Below the pieces are notes generated by a model. The model searched no databases, was not told the DNA's origin, and saw only the letters and a list, made by a program, of their open reading frames with translations. Of a stretch of DNA of 6,009 nt, positions 1 through 6,009 are shown in pieces (the first letter of the stretch is position 1; each line of letters begins with the position of its first letter). The stretch is from assembly GCA_031263835.1 (NCBI GenBank), contig JAISEZ010000180.1:1-6009 (forward strand), in the 5' to 3' direction. A program made the position numbers and the translations under genes. The DNA comes from Tannerella sp. (lineage in GTDB: Bacteria; Bacteroidota; Bacteroidia; Bacteroidales; Tannerellaceae).

Positions 1-88
1 GACCGAATGCGTGGTGGCCGAGAAGAAGGAAGAAACGCCTGCAGCGCCCGCAGCTCCGGGTATGGGAGGCATGGGTGGCATGATGTAA
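1..88 (+). CDS. groEL: Chaperonin GroEL (Hsp60), C-terminal end only
   Basis: The reading frame beginning at base 2 gives 28 residues and then TAA. It runs through an acidic/lysine stretch (AEKKEE) and an Ala/Pro segment, and ends in GMGGMGGMM. A Gly-Met-rich flexible tail like this is the hallmark of bacterial GroEL; in the folded chaperonin it projects into the central cavity of the 14-mer and helps with folding of cytosolic client proteins. Everything upstream lies outside the window, so the equatorial, intermediate and apical domains cannot be inspected. groES would be expected just upstream, but that is not visible. The gene is followed by its own strong terminator and is convergent with the miaA group. 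The identification rests on the tail alone, but the tail is very characteristic. Confidence 0.93.
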   Translation, partial: TECVVAEKKEETPAAPAAPGMGGMGGMM

Positions 89-101
89 TTCATCCCGCCT
101 G

Positions 102-114
102 TCCGGTAACCGGA
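102..114. repeat. Small inverted repeat upstream of the groEL terminator
   Basis: TCCGG-TAA-CCGGA forms a 5-bp G+C-rich stem with a 3-nt loop between the groEL stop codon and the main terminator. It has no T-run of its own. It may simply stabilise the 3' end of the mRNA, or it may have no function. Confidence 0.4.
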
Positions 115-125
115 TAAAATGCAAG

Positions 126-166
126 GTCAAGGTTCGAAACATCCCGTTTTGAACCTTGACTTTTTT
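126..166 (+). terminator. Rho-independent terminator of groEL
   Basis: Arms 126-140 and 146-160 can form a 15-bp stem with one G-U wobble around a 5-nt loop (ATCCC), followed directly by six T residues (161-166). It begins 38 nt after the groEL stop codon. On the opposite strand the same hairpin lacks an adjacent T-run (only a TTTT several bases further on), so it would act mainly on groEL. It might still weakly stop transcripts arriving from miaA, which has no better terminator in view. Confidence 0.93.
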
Positions 167-185
167 AATGGTTAGTGGTTAATGC
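165..185. repeat. Degenerate heptamer array, three units (TTAATGR-like)
   Basis: Three adjacent heptamers read TTAATGG, TTAGTGG and TTAATGC, starting inside the T-run of the groEL terminator. A second array of the same unit lies about 80 nt away at the miaA 3' end. The units are seen directly; any function is unknown. Confidence 0.6.
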
Positions 186-214
186 GAATCAATAGTTAGG
201 CATTGTCAGGAAAT

Positions 215-244
215 CAGAACTCAAGATCTGAAAAGCAGAACTCA
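215..244. repeat. 9-bp direct repeat CAGAACTCA, 21-bp period
   Basis: CAGAACTCA occurs at 215-223 and again at 236-244. Together with the flanking heptamer arrays it occupies much of the groEL-miaA convergent intergenic region. The rest of 89-272 shows no gene and no recognisable RNA. Confidence 0.55.
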
Positions 245-265
245 TTTATCGCGGGCAAAAGGAAA

Positions 266-286
266 TTAATGATTAATGATGAGTGA
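266..286. repeat. Degenerate heptamer array overlapping the miaA stop codon
   Basis: The units are TTAATGA (266-272), TTAATGA (273-279) and a weaker TGAGTGA (280-286). The second perfect unit contains the miaA stop codon (273-275, TAA on the - strand) and the final His codons of the protein, so the repeat may have set the exact 3' end of the gene. Confidence 0.6.
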
Positions 287-1187
287 TATTTCCCATCGCC
301 TGCTCAATATGCGTCAGGATGGCGGTTTTATCGTCCGGGTGGAACCATTCGATGCTTTTGTCCCGTTTGAACCAGGTCATTTGCTTGCGGGCATAGACGC
401 GCGTGTTGCGTTTGATTTTTTCGACCGCCTCCTCGAGCGACCATTCCCCGTCGAAATGGCGGAACAGTTCCTTATAACCTACGGTATTCAGGGCGTTGAG
501 ATGGCGAAAGGGATAGACGCGACGGGCTTCGTCGACTAATCCGTCCGCCACCATCCGGTCGACCCGACGGTTGATACGTTCATAGAGTTCTTCGCGCGGC
601 CGGGTGAGGCCGACTTGAATGATTCGAAAAGGGCGTTCCCGGACGGTACGGGTACAGAAGGAAGAATACGGCTGTCCCGTCATTCGGCAGATTTCAAGCG
701 CGTGAATGACCCGCTTGCGGTTCATCCGGTCGACTTTTTGATAATGAACAGGGTCGGCTGCCTTCAGTTCCTTTAGAAGGGAGGCCAAACCCTCCCGTTC
801 ATACTGCGCCCAAAGCGCTTGCCGGATGTCGGGCGTCACGGTGGGGATTTCGTCCAGGCCCTTGCAGATGGCGTCGATATACATCATCGACCCGCCGGTC
901 ATCAGGACAATGGCGTGTGTTGCAAACAGTTCTTTTAAAAGGGCAAGCGCTTCTTCTTCAAACCGGCTGGCGCTGTAATAATCTTCCAAAGCCAGCGTGC
1001 CGACCATGTAATGCCTGACGCGGGCTTGCTGTTCCGGCGAAGGAGCCGCCGTCCCGACGGGCAGGTCTCTGTATAGCTGGCGCGAATCGGCCGAAATGAC
1101 AGGGGCGCCGAAGGTCCCGGCCAGATGCAGGCTCAGTTCCGTCTTTCCCGCGCCGGTGGGGCCAGGCAGCACAAGCAGTACGTTCAT
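273..1187 (-). CDS. miaA: tRNA dimethylallyltransferase MiaA
   Basis: This is a cytosolic enzyme that transfers the dimethylallyl group of DMAPP to N6 of A37 in tRNAs reading UNN codons, giving i6A37 and supporting reading-frame maintenance. From ATG at 1187 the protein is 304 residues, normal for the family. Visible motifs are the P-loop GPTGAGKT (9-16), ADSRQLYR (33-40) carrying the expected catalytic Asp34, TGGSMMY (97-103), the tRNA-binding NRKRVIHALEI segment (156-166), and the C-terminal YARKQMTWF (265-273). An in-frame TTG one codon upstream is possible, but ATG is preferred because it overlaps the upstream stop codon in TGATG, indicating translational coupling to the ORF-3-like gene. 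The 3' end carries a heptamer repeat, and no clear terminator follows on this strand. Confidence 0.97.
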   Translation of the reverse strand: MNVLLVLPGPTGAGKTELSLHLAGTFGAPVISADSRQLYRDLPVGTAAPSPEQQARVRHYMVGTLALEDYYSASRFEEEALALLKELFATHAIVLMTGGSMMYIDAICKGLDEIPTVTPDIRQALWAQYEREGLASLLKELKAADPVHYQKVDRMNRKRVIHALEICRMTGQPYSSFCTRTVRERPFRIIQVGLTRPREELYERINRRVDRMVADGLVDEARRVYPFRHLNALNTVGYKELFRHFDGEWSLEEAVEKIKRNTRVYARKQMTWFKRDKSIEWFHPDDKTAILTHIEQAMGNITHH

Positions 1188-1768
1188 CAATAGCGTTCGT
1201 CGTCGTAGTAGCTGCTGCCGGTGGCGCCGTCGTCGTATTCGCCGGAGATGGAATCAAGTTCGTCGTCGTTATATTCCATGTCGCCGTAGAAATCTTCGCC
1301 CACGTCGATGTGCTGGTCGATACGTTTTTCCATTTCGTCGATTGAGATGGATTGCGGCGGCGGGTCGCCGACTGTCAGCGAACAGACGGGGAGGTCGATG
1401 CTTTGACCCGTGATGATTTTGTTCAGTTCGATGAAAAACGAACGTTCCATCAGGAAATCGAAGACGTAGAGCAGTTTTTGATGTTCGTCTTCCAGCAGTT
1501 CCTCCAGCAGGGTTTTCTCCATCAGGTACGTGTCCACATCGAAAGACGCACCCGCTTCGGAAGATGCGTCCATGTCAATCAGCGTAATTTCGGTCTTTTT
1601 ATTCCAGTCTTCATCGCAGATGAAAAAGGAACACATCTCGTCGTGTTTGTACTTGACGGCGTCCAGAATGGCACGGTGCAGGTCAAGGAAAGTAGCGTCG
1701 GGACTGATTTTTATCTCGCGCTTGAAATTGTCCGCTTCGTCAGAAAGAATCAGAAATTGATATATCAT
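1187..1768 (-). CDS. Plasmid pRiA4b ORF-3-like (IS1096 TnpR-like) family protein, function unknown
   Basis: This 193-residue protein starts MIYQFLI. The N-terminal pattern (a short beta strand, then ATFLDLHRAILDAV and an FFICDEDW-like stretch) resembles the pRiA4b ORF-3 / IS1096 TnpR-like family. The name comes from mobile-element contexts, but no transposase, resolvase catalytic motif or terminal inverted repeats are present here, so I read it as a resident gene. A helical middle region (about 82-120) contains LLEELLEDEHQKLLYVFDF, perhaps a partner-binding helix. The last 50 residues (144-193) are strikingly acidic, with about 19 Asp/Glu, plus Tyr and Gly, and are probably disordered. There are no signal peptide or membrane segments, so it is likely cytosolic. 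It starts 72 nt after lpxA, and its TGA shares a base with the miaA ATG. The family call is from recognition of the sequence pattern, and no biochemical role is claimed. Confidence 0.85.
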   Translation of the reverse strand: MIYQFLILSDEADNFKREIKISPDATFLDLHRAILDAVKYKHDEMCSFFICDEDWNKKTEITLIDMDASSEAGASFDVDTYLMEKTLLEELLEDEHQKLLYVFDFLMERSFFIELNKIITGQSIDLPVCSLTVGDPPPQSISIDEMEKRIDQHIDVGEDFYGDMEYNDDELDSISGEYDDGATGSSYYDDERY

Positions 1769-1794
1769 ATTTTAGTTACATTTGTTTCCCGGGT

Positions 1795-1802
1795 CAAAAA
1801 TA
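1795..1802 (-). promoter_or_regulatory. Possible Bacteroidota -7 element before the ORF-3-like gene
   Basis: In the 72-nt gap after lpxA the - strand reads TATTTTTG, a full match to the Bacteroidota -7 pattern TAnnTTTG, about 26 nt before the ATG. No convincing TTTG lies at the -33 distance (only GGTG near 1826-1823). The gap is A/T-rich, so a chance match is plausible. If real, the element would allow the ORF-3-like gene and miaA to be transcribed separately from the lpx genes. Confidence 0.22.
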
Positions 1803-1840
1803 AAAATTTATCGTCACTCATACACCCGCTGCGTTCTTTT

Positions 1841-2626
1841 TTATTCGTCAATCGAACCCCGGACAATGCCCCGCTTCGACGACTTGATGAAGTCCAGAAT
1901 CAGGTTGCGCTCGACACTCGGTTCATACTCCGTTTCGATACACTGGATGGCATCCGTGTTGTTGAGTCCGCGGGTGTAGAGCGTGCGGTAGATGTCCTGA
2001 ATAAGATAGACCTGGTCGTTGGTGAATCCGCGGCGGCGCAGTCCGACGATGTTGATGCCGCAATAGACAATCGGTTCGCGTCCAATCAGCGTGTAGGGGG
2101 GGATGTCTTTCCCCACGCGCGACCCGCCCTGAATCATGACGTGCTTGGAAATGCGGGTGAACTGATGAATCAGCGTGCCTCCGCTCACGATGGCGTAGTC
2201 GTCGATTTCGACCTCGCCGGCAATCTGGGCGGCATTGCCGATAATCACGCGGTCTTTCACCACGCAGTCGTGGGCGACATGCGAATAAGCCATAATCAGG
2301 CAATCGCTCCCGACGACGGTTTTTCCCTTGGCTGCGGTGCCCCGGTTGATGGTGGTACACTCGCGGATGGTGGTATTGTCTCCGATTTCGACGGTCGTCT
2401 TTTCGCCGGCAAACTTCAAATCCTGCGGAATTCCGCCTACTACGGCTCCCGAAAATACCTGACAGTTGTTTCCGATAGAGGTGCCGTCGAGAATGACGGC
2501 ATGGGGAAAAATACGGCAGTTATCTCCGATAACTACTTCTTTTTCAATGACCACAAACGGGTCGATAATCACATTGTTTCCGATTTTTGCGTCGGGATGT
2601 ATGACGGCTAAAGGGGAATGCATCAT
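1841..2626 (-). CDS. lpxA: Acyl-[ACP]-UDP-N-acetylglucosamine O-acyltransferase LpxA
   Basis: LpxA catalyses the first step of lipid A synthesis, moving a 3-hydroxyacyl chain from ACP to the 3-OH of UDP-GlcNAc in the cytosol. The product is 261 residues (E. coli: 262). Residues about 5-190 show imperfect hexapeptide repeats (for example IGNNV, IGDNC, IGDNT) that build a left-handed beta-helix, followed by the helical C-terminal domain with GLRRRGF (195-201). The catalytic motif SHVAHD (115-120) places the general-base His at 119, equivalent to E. coli His125, and HQF is at 154-156. At the acyl-length ruler (E. coli Gly173) the aligned residue is Gly167, compatible with a long hydroxyacyl chain. 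Two adjacent ATGs (2626 and 2623) could both start the protein; the first leaves 3 nt after the upstream TAG. The family works as a homotrimer. Confidence 0.98.
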   Translation of the reverse strand: MMHSPLAVIHPDAKIGNNVIIDPFVVIEKEVVIGDNCRIFPHAVILDGTSIGNNCQVFSGAVVGGIPQDLKFAGEKTTVEIGDNTTIRECTTINRGTAAKGKTVVGSDCLIMAYSHVAHDCVVKDRVIIGNAAQIAGEVEIDDYAIVSGGTLIHQFTRISKHVMIQGGSRVGKDIPPYTLIGREPIVYCGINIVGLRRRGFTNDQVYLIQDIYRTLYTRGLNNTDAIQCIETEYEPSVERNLILDFIKSSKRGIVRGSIDE

Positions 2627-2629
2627 TTG

Positions 2630-4015
2630 CTATTTGTTTTTAATGATTTGAGCCATAAATTCTGCTTCGCAGGCCACTTTCTCGCCGATGAACACGTACC
2701 CTTTCATGGTGGAAATGCCCCTGCGGATGGGCGCCAGCAACTCCAGACGGAAAATCAGGGTGTCGCCGGGAACCACTTTCTGGCGGAACTTGACGTTGTC
2801 GATTTTCATGAAATAGGTGGAATACCGTTCCGGTTCGTCGACCGAGTTGAGCACCAGCAATCCGCCCGTCTGCGCCATTGCCTCGACCAGCAGAACGCCC
2901 GGCATGACCGGTTCCTGCGGGAAATGTCCCTGGAAAAAGGGTTCATTGACCGTCACGTTCTTGATGCCGACAATGTACTGGCCTCCGATGTCGATGATTT
3001 TATCGACAAACAGGAAAGGATAGCGGTGCGGAAGCAACTCGCGTATCCGGTTGATGTCCATGAAGGGCGCCCGCTCCGGTTGATATATCGGCGCCTGCAC
3101 TTCATTTATTTTGATGTCCTTGCGTATCATCCGCGCCAGCTGGTTGTTGATTTTGTGTCCCGGCCGGGTGGCGATGATATGTCCGCGGACAGGCTTTCCA
3201 ATCAGCGCGATGTCGCCAATCACGTCCATCAGCTTATGGCGCGCCGGTTCGTTCATGTACACGAGCGGCTTGTCGTTGACATAGCCCAGCTCTTTCATGT
3301 TCTTGTGCTGCAGTCCCACCTCGTCGGCCAGCCGGTCCAGCTCTTCCTGCGGCATCTGCCGGTCGTAGATGACGATGGCGTTATCCAGGTCGCCGCCCTT
3401 GATGAGATTGTTTTCCAGCAGCATTTTTACTTCGCGGACAAACACGAACGTGCGCGAAGCCGCTACTCCGACGGCAAATTCGCTCAGGTTGTCCAGTACG
3501 GCGTACTGGTTGAAAAGCACGGGTGAATCGTATGAAATCAGGACGTTGACGCTGAATTTTTCGTCGGGAAGGATGACCAGCGACGAGCCGGTTTCCCTGT
3601 CCGTCACTTCAATCTTGTGGCGAACGATATAGAAATCTCTGGGCGCATTCTGCTCCACCCGTCCGGCTTTCTCGATTTCTTCCGAAAAGAAGCGGGCGCT
3701 GCCGTCGAGAATCGGAAATTCCGGCGCGTTCACTTCGATAAGGCAGTTGTCTATTTCCCATGCGTATAATGCAGCCATTGCGTGTTCAACCGTACTGACC
3801 TGCACTCCGTTTTTGGAGACCACCGTGCCGCGCTGCGTGTTCACCACGTTTTCCGCCAGCGCTTCAATCACGGGCTGCCCTTCGAGGTCGATGCGCTTTA
3901 TTCTGTATCCATGATTTTCCGGCGCCGGACGAAAGGTAATGTGAATGTCCAGTCCGGTATGCAATCCTTTTCCCTGCAATGAAAATTCGGCCGCAAGCGT
4001 TTTCTGTTTCTGCAT
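2630..4015 (-). CDS. lpxC/fabZ: Bifunctional LpxC-FabZ: UDP-3-O-acyl-GlcNAc deacetylase / 3-hydroxyacyl-ACP dehydratase
   Basis: One 461-residue protein joins two enzymes. Residues about 1-303 are LpxC, the zinc amidase that makes the committed second step of lipid A synthesis. VEH (76-78) supplies the catalytic Glu77 and zinc ligand His78, HKLMDVIGD (260-268) supplies zinc ligands His260 and Asp264, and PGHK (285-288) holds the catalytic His287. After a short linker (about 304-318), residues 319-461 are FabZ, the hotdog-fold dehydratase of type II fatty acid synthesis. It shows LLPHRYPFLFVD (327-338), GHFP with catalytic His364, and PGVLLVEAMAQ with catalytic Glu378. Both active sites are intact, so both activities are expected. 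The start ATG is 1 nt after the lpxD stop, and lpxA follows after 3 nt. The LpxC part lacks a free C-terminal tail of the kind FtsH recognises in E. coli. This fusion is known and typical of Bacteroidota. Confidence 0.98.
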   Translation of the reverse strand: MQKQKTLAAEFSLQGKGLHTGLDIHITFRPAPENHGYRIKRIDLEGQPVIEALAENVVNTQRGTVVSKNGVQVSTVEHAMAALYAWEIDNCLIEVNAPEFPILDGSARFFSEEIEKAGRVEQNAPRDFYIVRHKIEVTDRETGSSLVILPDEKFSVNVLISYDSPVLFNQYAVLDNLSEFAVGVAASRTFVFVREVKMLLENNLIKGGDLDNAIVIYDRQMPQEELDRLADEVGLQHKNMKELGYVNDKPLVYMNEPARHKLMDVIGDIALIGKPVRGHIIATRPGHKINNQLARMIRKDIKINEVQAPIYQPERAPFMDINRIRELLPHRYPFLFVDKIIDIGGQYIVGIKNVTVNEPFFQGHFPQEPVMPGVLLVEAMAQTGGLLVLNSVDEPERYSTYFMKIDNVKFRQKVVPGDTLIFRLELLAPIRRGISTMKGYVFIGEKVACEAEFMAQIIKNK

Positions 4016-4016
4016 T

Positions 4017-5066
4017 TTAATAGTTCTGTTTATGATTATTTTTCTTCAATTCTTCCACCTCTTTTTCCAGCCGGTTCAGCGTGCTGTAAAGTTCCGGCAG
4101 CCTGCCGAACAGGACGTTTGAGCGGAAAAAACCCCTTGCAGGCATGGCCGGGCTGCCCATCATCGAACCGGCCCCGGTAATACTCCGGACGACGCCGGAC
4201 TGGGCGGCGATTTGCACGCGGTCGGCAATCTGAATGTGTCCGACCAGCCCGACCTGTCCGCCAAACATGCAGTGTTCGCCGATTTTCGTCGAGCCGGCAA
4301 TGCCCGTTTGCGCCGCAATGACGGTGTTTTTTCCTATTTCCACGTTGTGGGCGATTTGAATCAGGTTGTCCAGCTTCACGCCGCTGCGGATGAGGGTTGA
4401 CCCCATCACGGCGCGGTCGATGGCCGTATTGGCGCCGATTTCCACTTCATCTTCGAGGATGACGTTGCCTGTCTGCGGGATTTTCCGGTAGGTATCGCCT
4501 TCCGGCGCAAATCCGAAACCGTCCGAGCCGATGACGGCGCCGGCCTGCAGGATGCAGTTCCGGCCGATGATGCAGTCGTCGCCGACGGTGACATGAGGAT
4601 AAATGACCGTGTTGTCGCCGACGGTCACGCGGTCGCCGACGAAGGCGTGCGGATAAATCAGGCAGCCCTTCCCGATGACGGACTGCTCGCCGATGTAGGC
4701 CATCTCACCGACGTAACAGTCTTCGCCGACCGTGGCGGTGGCGGCGATGCAGGCCGTCGAGCCGATGCCCGTCTTTTTGGGCCTGGCCTGTTCCACCATA
4801 CTCATCAGCATGGCCAGGGCTGCGTAGGCGCTGGGCACTTTCACCAGGGTGGCCGCGACGGCTGCCGACGGGGTGAAGTCGTTATTCACCAGCACGATAC
4901 TTGCCTGCGTATGATAAATGTAACTTTCGTATTTCGGATTAGCCAAAAATGTCAGAGAGCCGGGGCGGCCTTCTTCAATCTTCGAAAAGTGATTCACTTT
5001 CACGTCCGGACTTCCTTCAATCGTTCCGTTCAGGATACTTGCTATTTGTTGAGCTGAAAACTCCAT
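4017..5066 (-). CDS. lpxD: UDP-3-O-(3-hydroxyacyl)glucosamine N-acyltransferase LpxD
   Basis: LpxD performs the third lipid A step, adding a second 3-hydroxyacyl chain from ACP to the 2-amino group of UDP-3-O-acyl-glucosamine. The 349 residues (E. coli: 341) divide into an N-terminal uridine-binding domain (about 1-98), a hexapeptide-repeat left-handed beta-helix (about 100-310) and a C-terminal helix. The N-terminal domain has FLANPKY at 40-46; its Phe, Asn and Tyr match the nucleotide-contacting positions known in the family. IAHNV (238-242) carries the catalytic His240, equivalent to E. coli His239, and the conserved GSDGFGFAP is at 180-188. The last 27 residues ([20 protein letters not shown] region) are heptad-like and highly charged. 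ATG at 5066 is the natural start because it gives the canonical N-terminus and follows an A-rich leader. It is the first gene of the lpx set here, and the lpxC/fabZ ATG begins 1 nt after its stop. Confidence 0.98.
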   Translation of the reverse strand: MEFSAQQIASILNGTIEGSPDVKVNHFSKIEEGRPGSLTFLANPKYESYIYHTQASIVLVNNDFTPSAAVAATLVKVPSAYAALAMLMSMVEQARPKKTGIGSTACIAATATVGEDCYVGEMAYIGEQSVIGKGCLIYPHAFVGDRVTVGDNTVIYPHVTVGDDCIIGRNCILQAGAVIGSDGFGFAPEGDTYRKIPQTGNVILEDEVEIGANTAIDRAVMGSTLIRSGVKLDNLIQIAHNVEIGKNTVIAAQTGIAGSTKIGEHCMFGGQVGLVGHIQIADRVQIAAQSGVVRSITGAGSMMGSPAMPARGFFRSNVLFGRLPELYSTLNRLEKEVEELKKNNHKQNY

Positions 5067-5214
5067 GTTTATTTAGTGCGCTTTGTTATTTACACCTCTA
5101 TCCACACAAATCAGATTTACTGCGATTCTCTACTTTTTTTATTCGCCCTTTCACACCGTTGGAAAAAGGCTTACAAAGGTGCTAATAATTTTCGGATAAG
5201 CCTATTATTTATGA
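5067..5214 (-). promoter_or_regulatory. pyrF-lpxD intergenic region, probable site of an lpx promoter
   Basis: This 148-nt A/T-rich gap is the longest between - strand genes in the window, so it is the likeliest place for a promoter of lpxD-lpxC/fabZ-lpxA. The best -7 candidate is CACCTTTG (5181-5174), one mismatch from TAnnTTTG, but no good TTTG stands 19-21 nt upstream. A second TTTG at 5110-5107 has no partner. I see no hairpin with a T-run that would terminate pyrF, no RNA gene and no recognisable coding remnant. Read-through from pyrF remains possible. Confidence 0.3.
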
Positions 5215-6009
5215 TTATTTTGCTATCCCGGGCAGGTAGCCAGCCATTTCTTCCTGCATTTTCCGCGCTTCGCGGCGGGCTGCCGCGGCAAACGCTTCGG
5301 TCGAATCGGCGTAGATAATCGAACGTGACGAATTTACCAGCAATCCGCACTGTCCGTTCATTCCGTATCTGCAGACTTCCGCGAGCGACCCGCCCTGGGC
5401 GCCGACGCCCGGCACCAGCAGAAAGTGGCGGGGCGCATGTTTGCGGACTTCCAGAAACATACGTCCCTGCGTGGCGCCGACGACATACATCATCTGTTCG
5501 TCGCTTGCCCATGCCTGCGACTTCTTCAGCACTTTCTCGAACAGGCGTTCCCCGCCGGCGTCCTGCATGAACTGAAAGTCCTGCGCCCCCCTGTTGGAGG
5601 TCAGCGCCAGCAGAATCACCCACCGCCCCTCGGTCAGGAACGGCCGCACGCTGTCTTCGCCCATGTAGGGCGCGACCGTCACGGCGTCCACGTCCGCGTG
5701 CTCAAAGAAGGAACGGGCATACAGCTCGGAGGTATTCCCGATGTCGCCGCGTTTGGCGTCGGCGATGATGAACTGGTCGGGATAGTGTTCGCGCAGGTAG
5801 GCGACTGTTCGCTCAAAGGCCGCGACGCCTTTTGCGCCGAGGCTTTCGTAAAAGGCCAGATTGGGTTTGTAGGCGACGCAGTACGCGGCCGTGGCGTCGA
5901 TAATCGCCCTGTTGAACGCGAAAACCGGGTCGTCCCCGTTCAGCAGGTGCGCGGGGATTTTCCGGATGTCCGTATCCAGCCCTACGCACAGGAAAGACTG
6001 TTTTCGCAG
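5215..6009 (-). CDS. pyrF: Orotidine 5'-phosphate decarboxylase (type 2), 5' end cut by the window
   Basis: PyrF decarboxylates OMP to UMP, the last step of de novo pyrimidine synthesis, in the cytosol. The frame is open from the window edge (6009) to TAA at 5217-5215, giving 264 residues; roughly a dozen N-terminal residues appear to be missing. An internal GTG at 5691 is not the start, because conserved family sequence continues upstream of it. Visible family blocks, numbered within the fragment, are FLCVGLDTD (6-14), YKPNLAFYE (47-55), and [13 protein letters not shown] (81-93), where Lys86 with the flanking Asp residues forms the charged catalytic network. Further blocks are VAPYMGEDS (112-120), LLALTSN and [11 protein letters not shown] near the phosphate-binding end. 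The [10 protein letters not shown] form marks the longer type-2 subfamily common in Bacteroidota and Actinobacteria. The lpxD gene follows after 148 nt on the same strand. Confidence 0.97.
   Translation of the reverse strand: MRKQSFLCVGLDTDIRKIPAHLLNGDDPVFAFNRAIIDATAAYCVAYKPNLAFYESLGAKGVAAFERTVAYLREHYPDQFIIADAKRGDIGNTSELYARSFFEHADVDAVTVAPYMGEDSVRPFLTEGRWVILLALTSNRGAQDFQFMQDAGGERLFEKVLKKSQAWASDEQMMYVVGATQGRMFLEVRKHAPRHFLLVPGVGAQGGSLAEVCRYGMNGQCGLLVNSSRSIIYADSTEAFAAAARREARKMQEEMAGYLPGIAK

Noticed and set aside
1188..1190. TTG as the miaA start, one codon upstream of the ATG
   Set aside because: The adjacent ATG is the stronger start and forms the classic TGATG coupling junction; TTG would add a single Met with no support.
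1187..1768. An insertion sequence or resolvase, suggested by the IS1096 TnpR-like family name
   Set aside because: No transposase, terminal inverted repeats, target duplication or serine-recombinase catalytic motif is visible. The gene is embedded by a 1-nt overlap with miaA.
1352..2611. A 419-codon open frame on the + strand, antisense to lpxA and the ORF-3-like gene
   Set aside because: It lies wholly opposite well-supported genes and crosses the lpxA-ORF-3 gap. Its protein resembles no family I recognise and is a typical mirror frame of coding sequence.
2618..3526. A 302-codon open frame on the + strand, antisense to lpxC/fabZ
   Set aside because: It is fully antisense to a protein with two intact active sites, and its His/Val/Asp-rich low-complexity composition is what a reverse-complement shadow looks like.
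5141..5170. A CCTTT...AAAGG hairpin near the A-run as a pyrF terminator
   Set aside because: The stem is only about 5 bp with a long loop, and the following run on the - strand is A, not T. On the + strand the T-run precedes the stem.
5215..5691. A 158-residue ORF starting at GTG 5691 as a stand-alone gene
   Set aside because: The frame stays open to the window edge and the upstream part contains conserved PyrF blocks including the catalytic DAKRGD, so this is only the 3' part of pyrF.
1..6009. CRISPR arrays, tRNA/rRNA genes, toxin-antitoxin or defence systems, prophage or attachment sites
   Set aside because: None is visible. The window is almost fully occupied by core metabolic genes, and the three short gaps contain no array, cloverleaf or integrase-type signal.

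Overview
The window carries an ordinary chromosomal housekeeping block from a member of the Bacteroidota, most likely order Bacteroidales. The lineage call rests on four things: a single-polypeptide LpxC-FabZ fusion, a type-2 PyrF with Bacteroidales-like sequence, a GroEL ending in a GGM-rich tail, and gene starts with A/T-rich leaders and no clear Shine-Dalgarno. The coding regions look rather G+C-rich for Bacteroides itself, so I do not name a genus.

Layout: positions 1-88 hold the last codons of groEL on the + strand, followed by a strong intrinsic terminator (126-166). Everything else is on the - strand and convergent with groEL. In its direction of transcription the order is pyrF (5' end cut off by the window edge), a 148-nt gap, lpxD, lpxC/fabZ, lpxA, a 72-nt gap, a pRiA4b ORF-3-like gene of unknown function, and miaA. 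The lpxD-lpxC/fabZ-lpxA genes are 1 and 3 nt apart, and the ORF-3-like gene overlaps miaA by one base, so there are at least two tightly coupled translation groups. The only non-coding stretches are 89-272, 1769-1840 and 5067-5214. None exceeds 300 nt and none holds a recognisable RNA gene.

Function: LpxA, LpxC and LpxD catalyse the first three committed steps of lipid A synthesis from UDP-GlcNAc. The FabZ half of the fusion dehydrates 3-hydroxyacyl-ACP, the same intermediate that LpxA and LpxD use as acyl donor, so the branch point between phospholipid and lipid A synthesis is encoded in one operon and partly in one polypeptide. PyrF makes UMP, which feeds the UDP-sugar pool. MiaA modifies tRNA, and the ORF-3-like protein has no established role.

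I found no undescribed system here. The items most worth a second look are the conserved-looking unknown gene with a very acidic tail coupled to miaA, the consequences of the LpxC-FabZ fusion for LpxC turnover, and two arrays of a degenerate TTAATGR heptamer in the groEL-miaA intergenic region.
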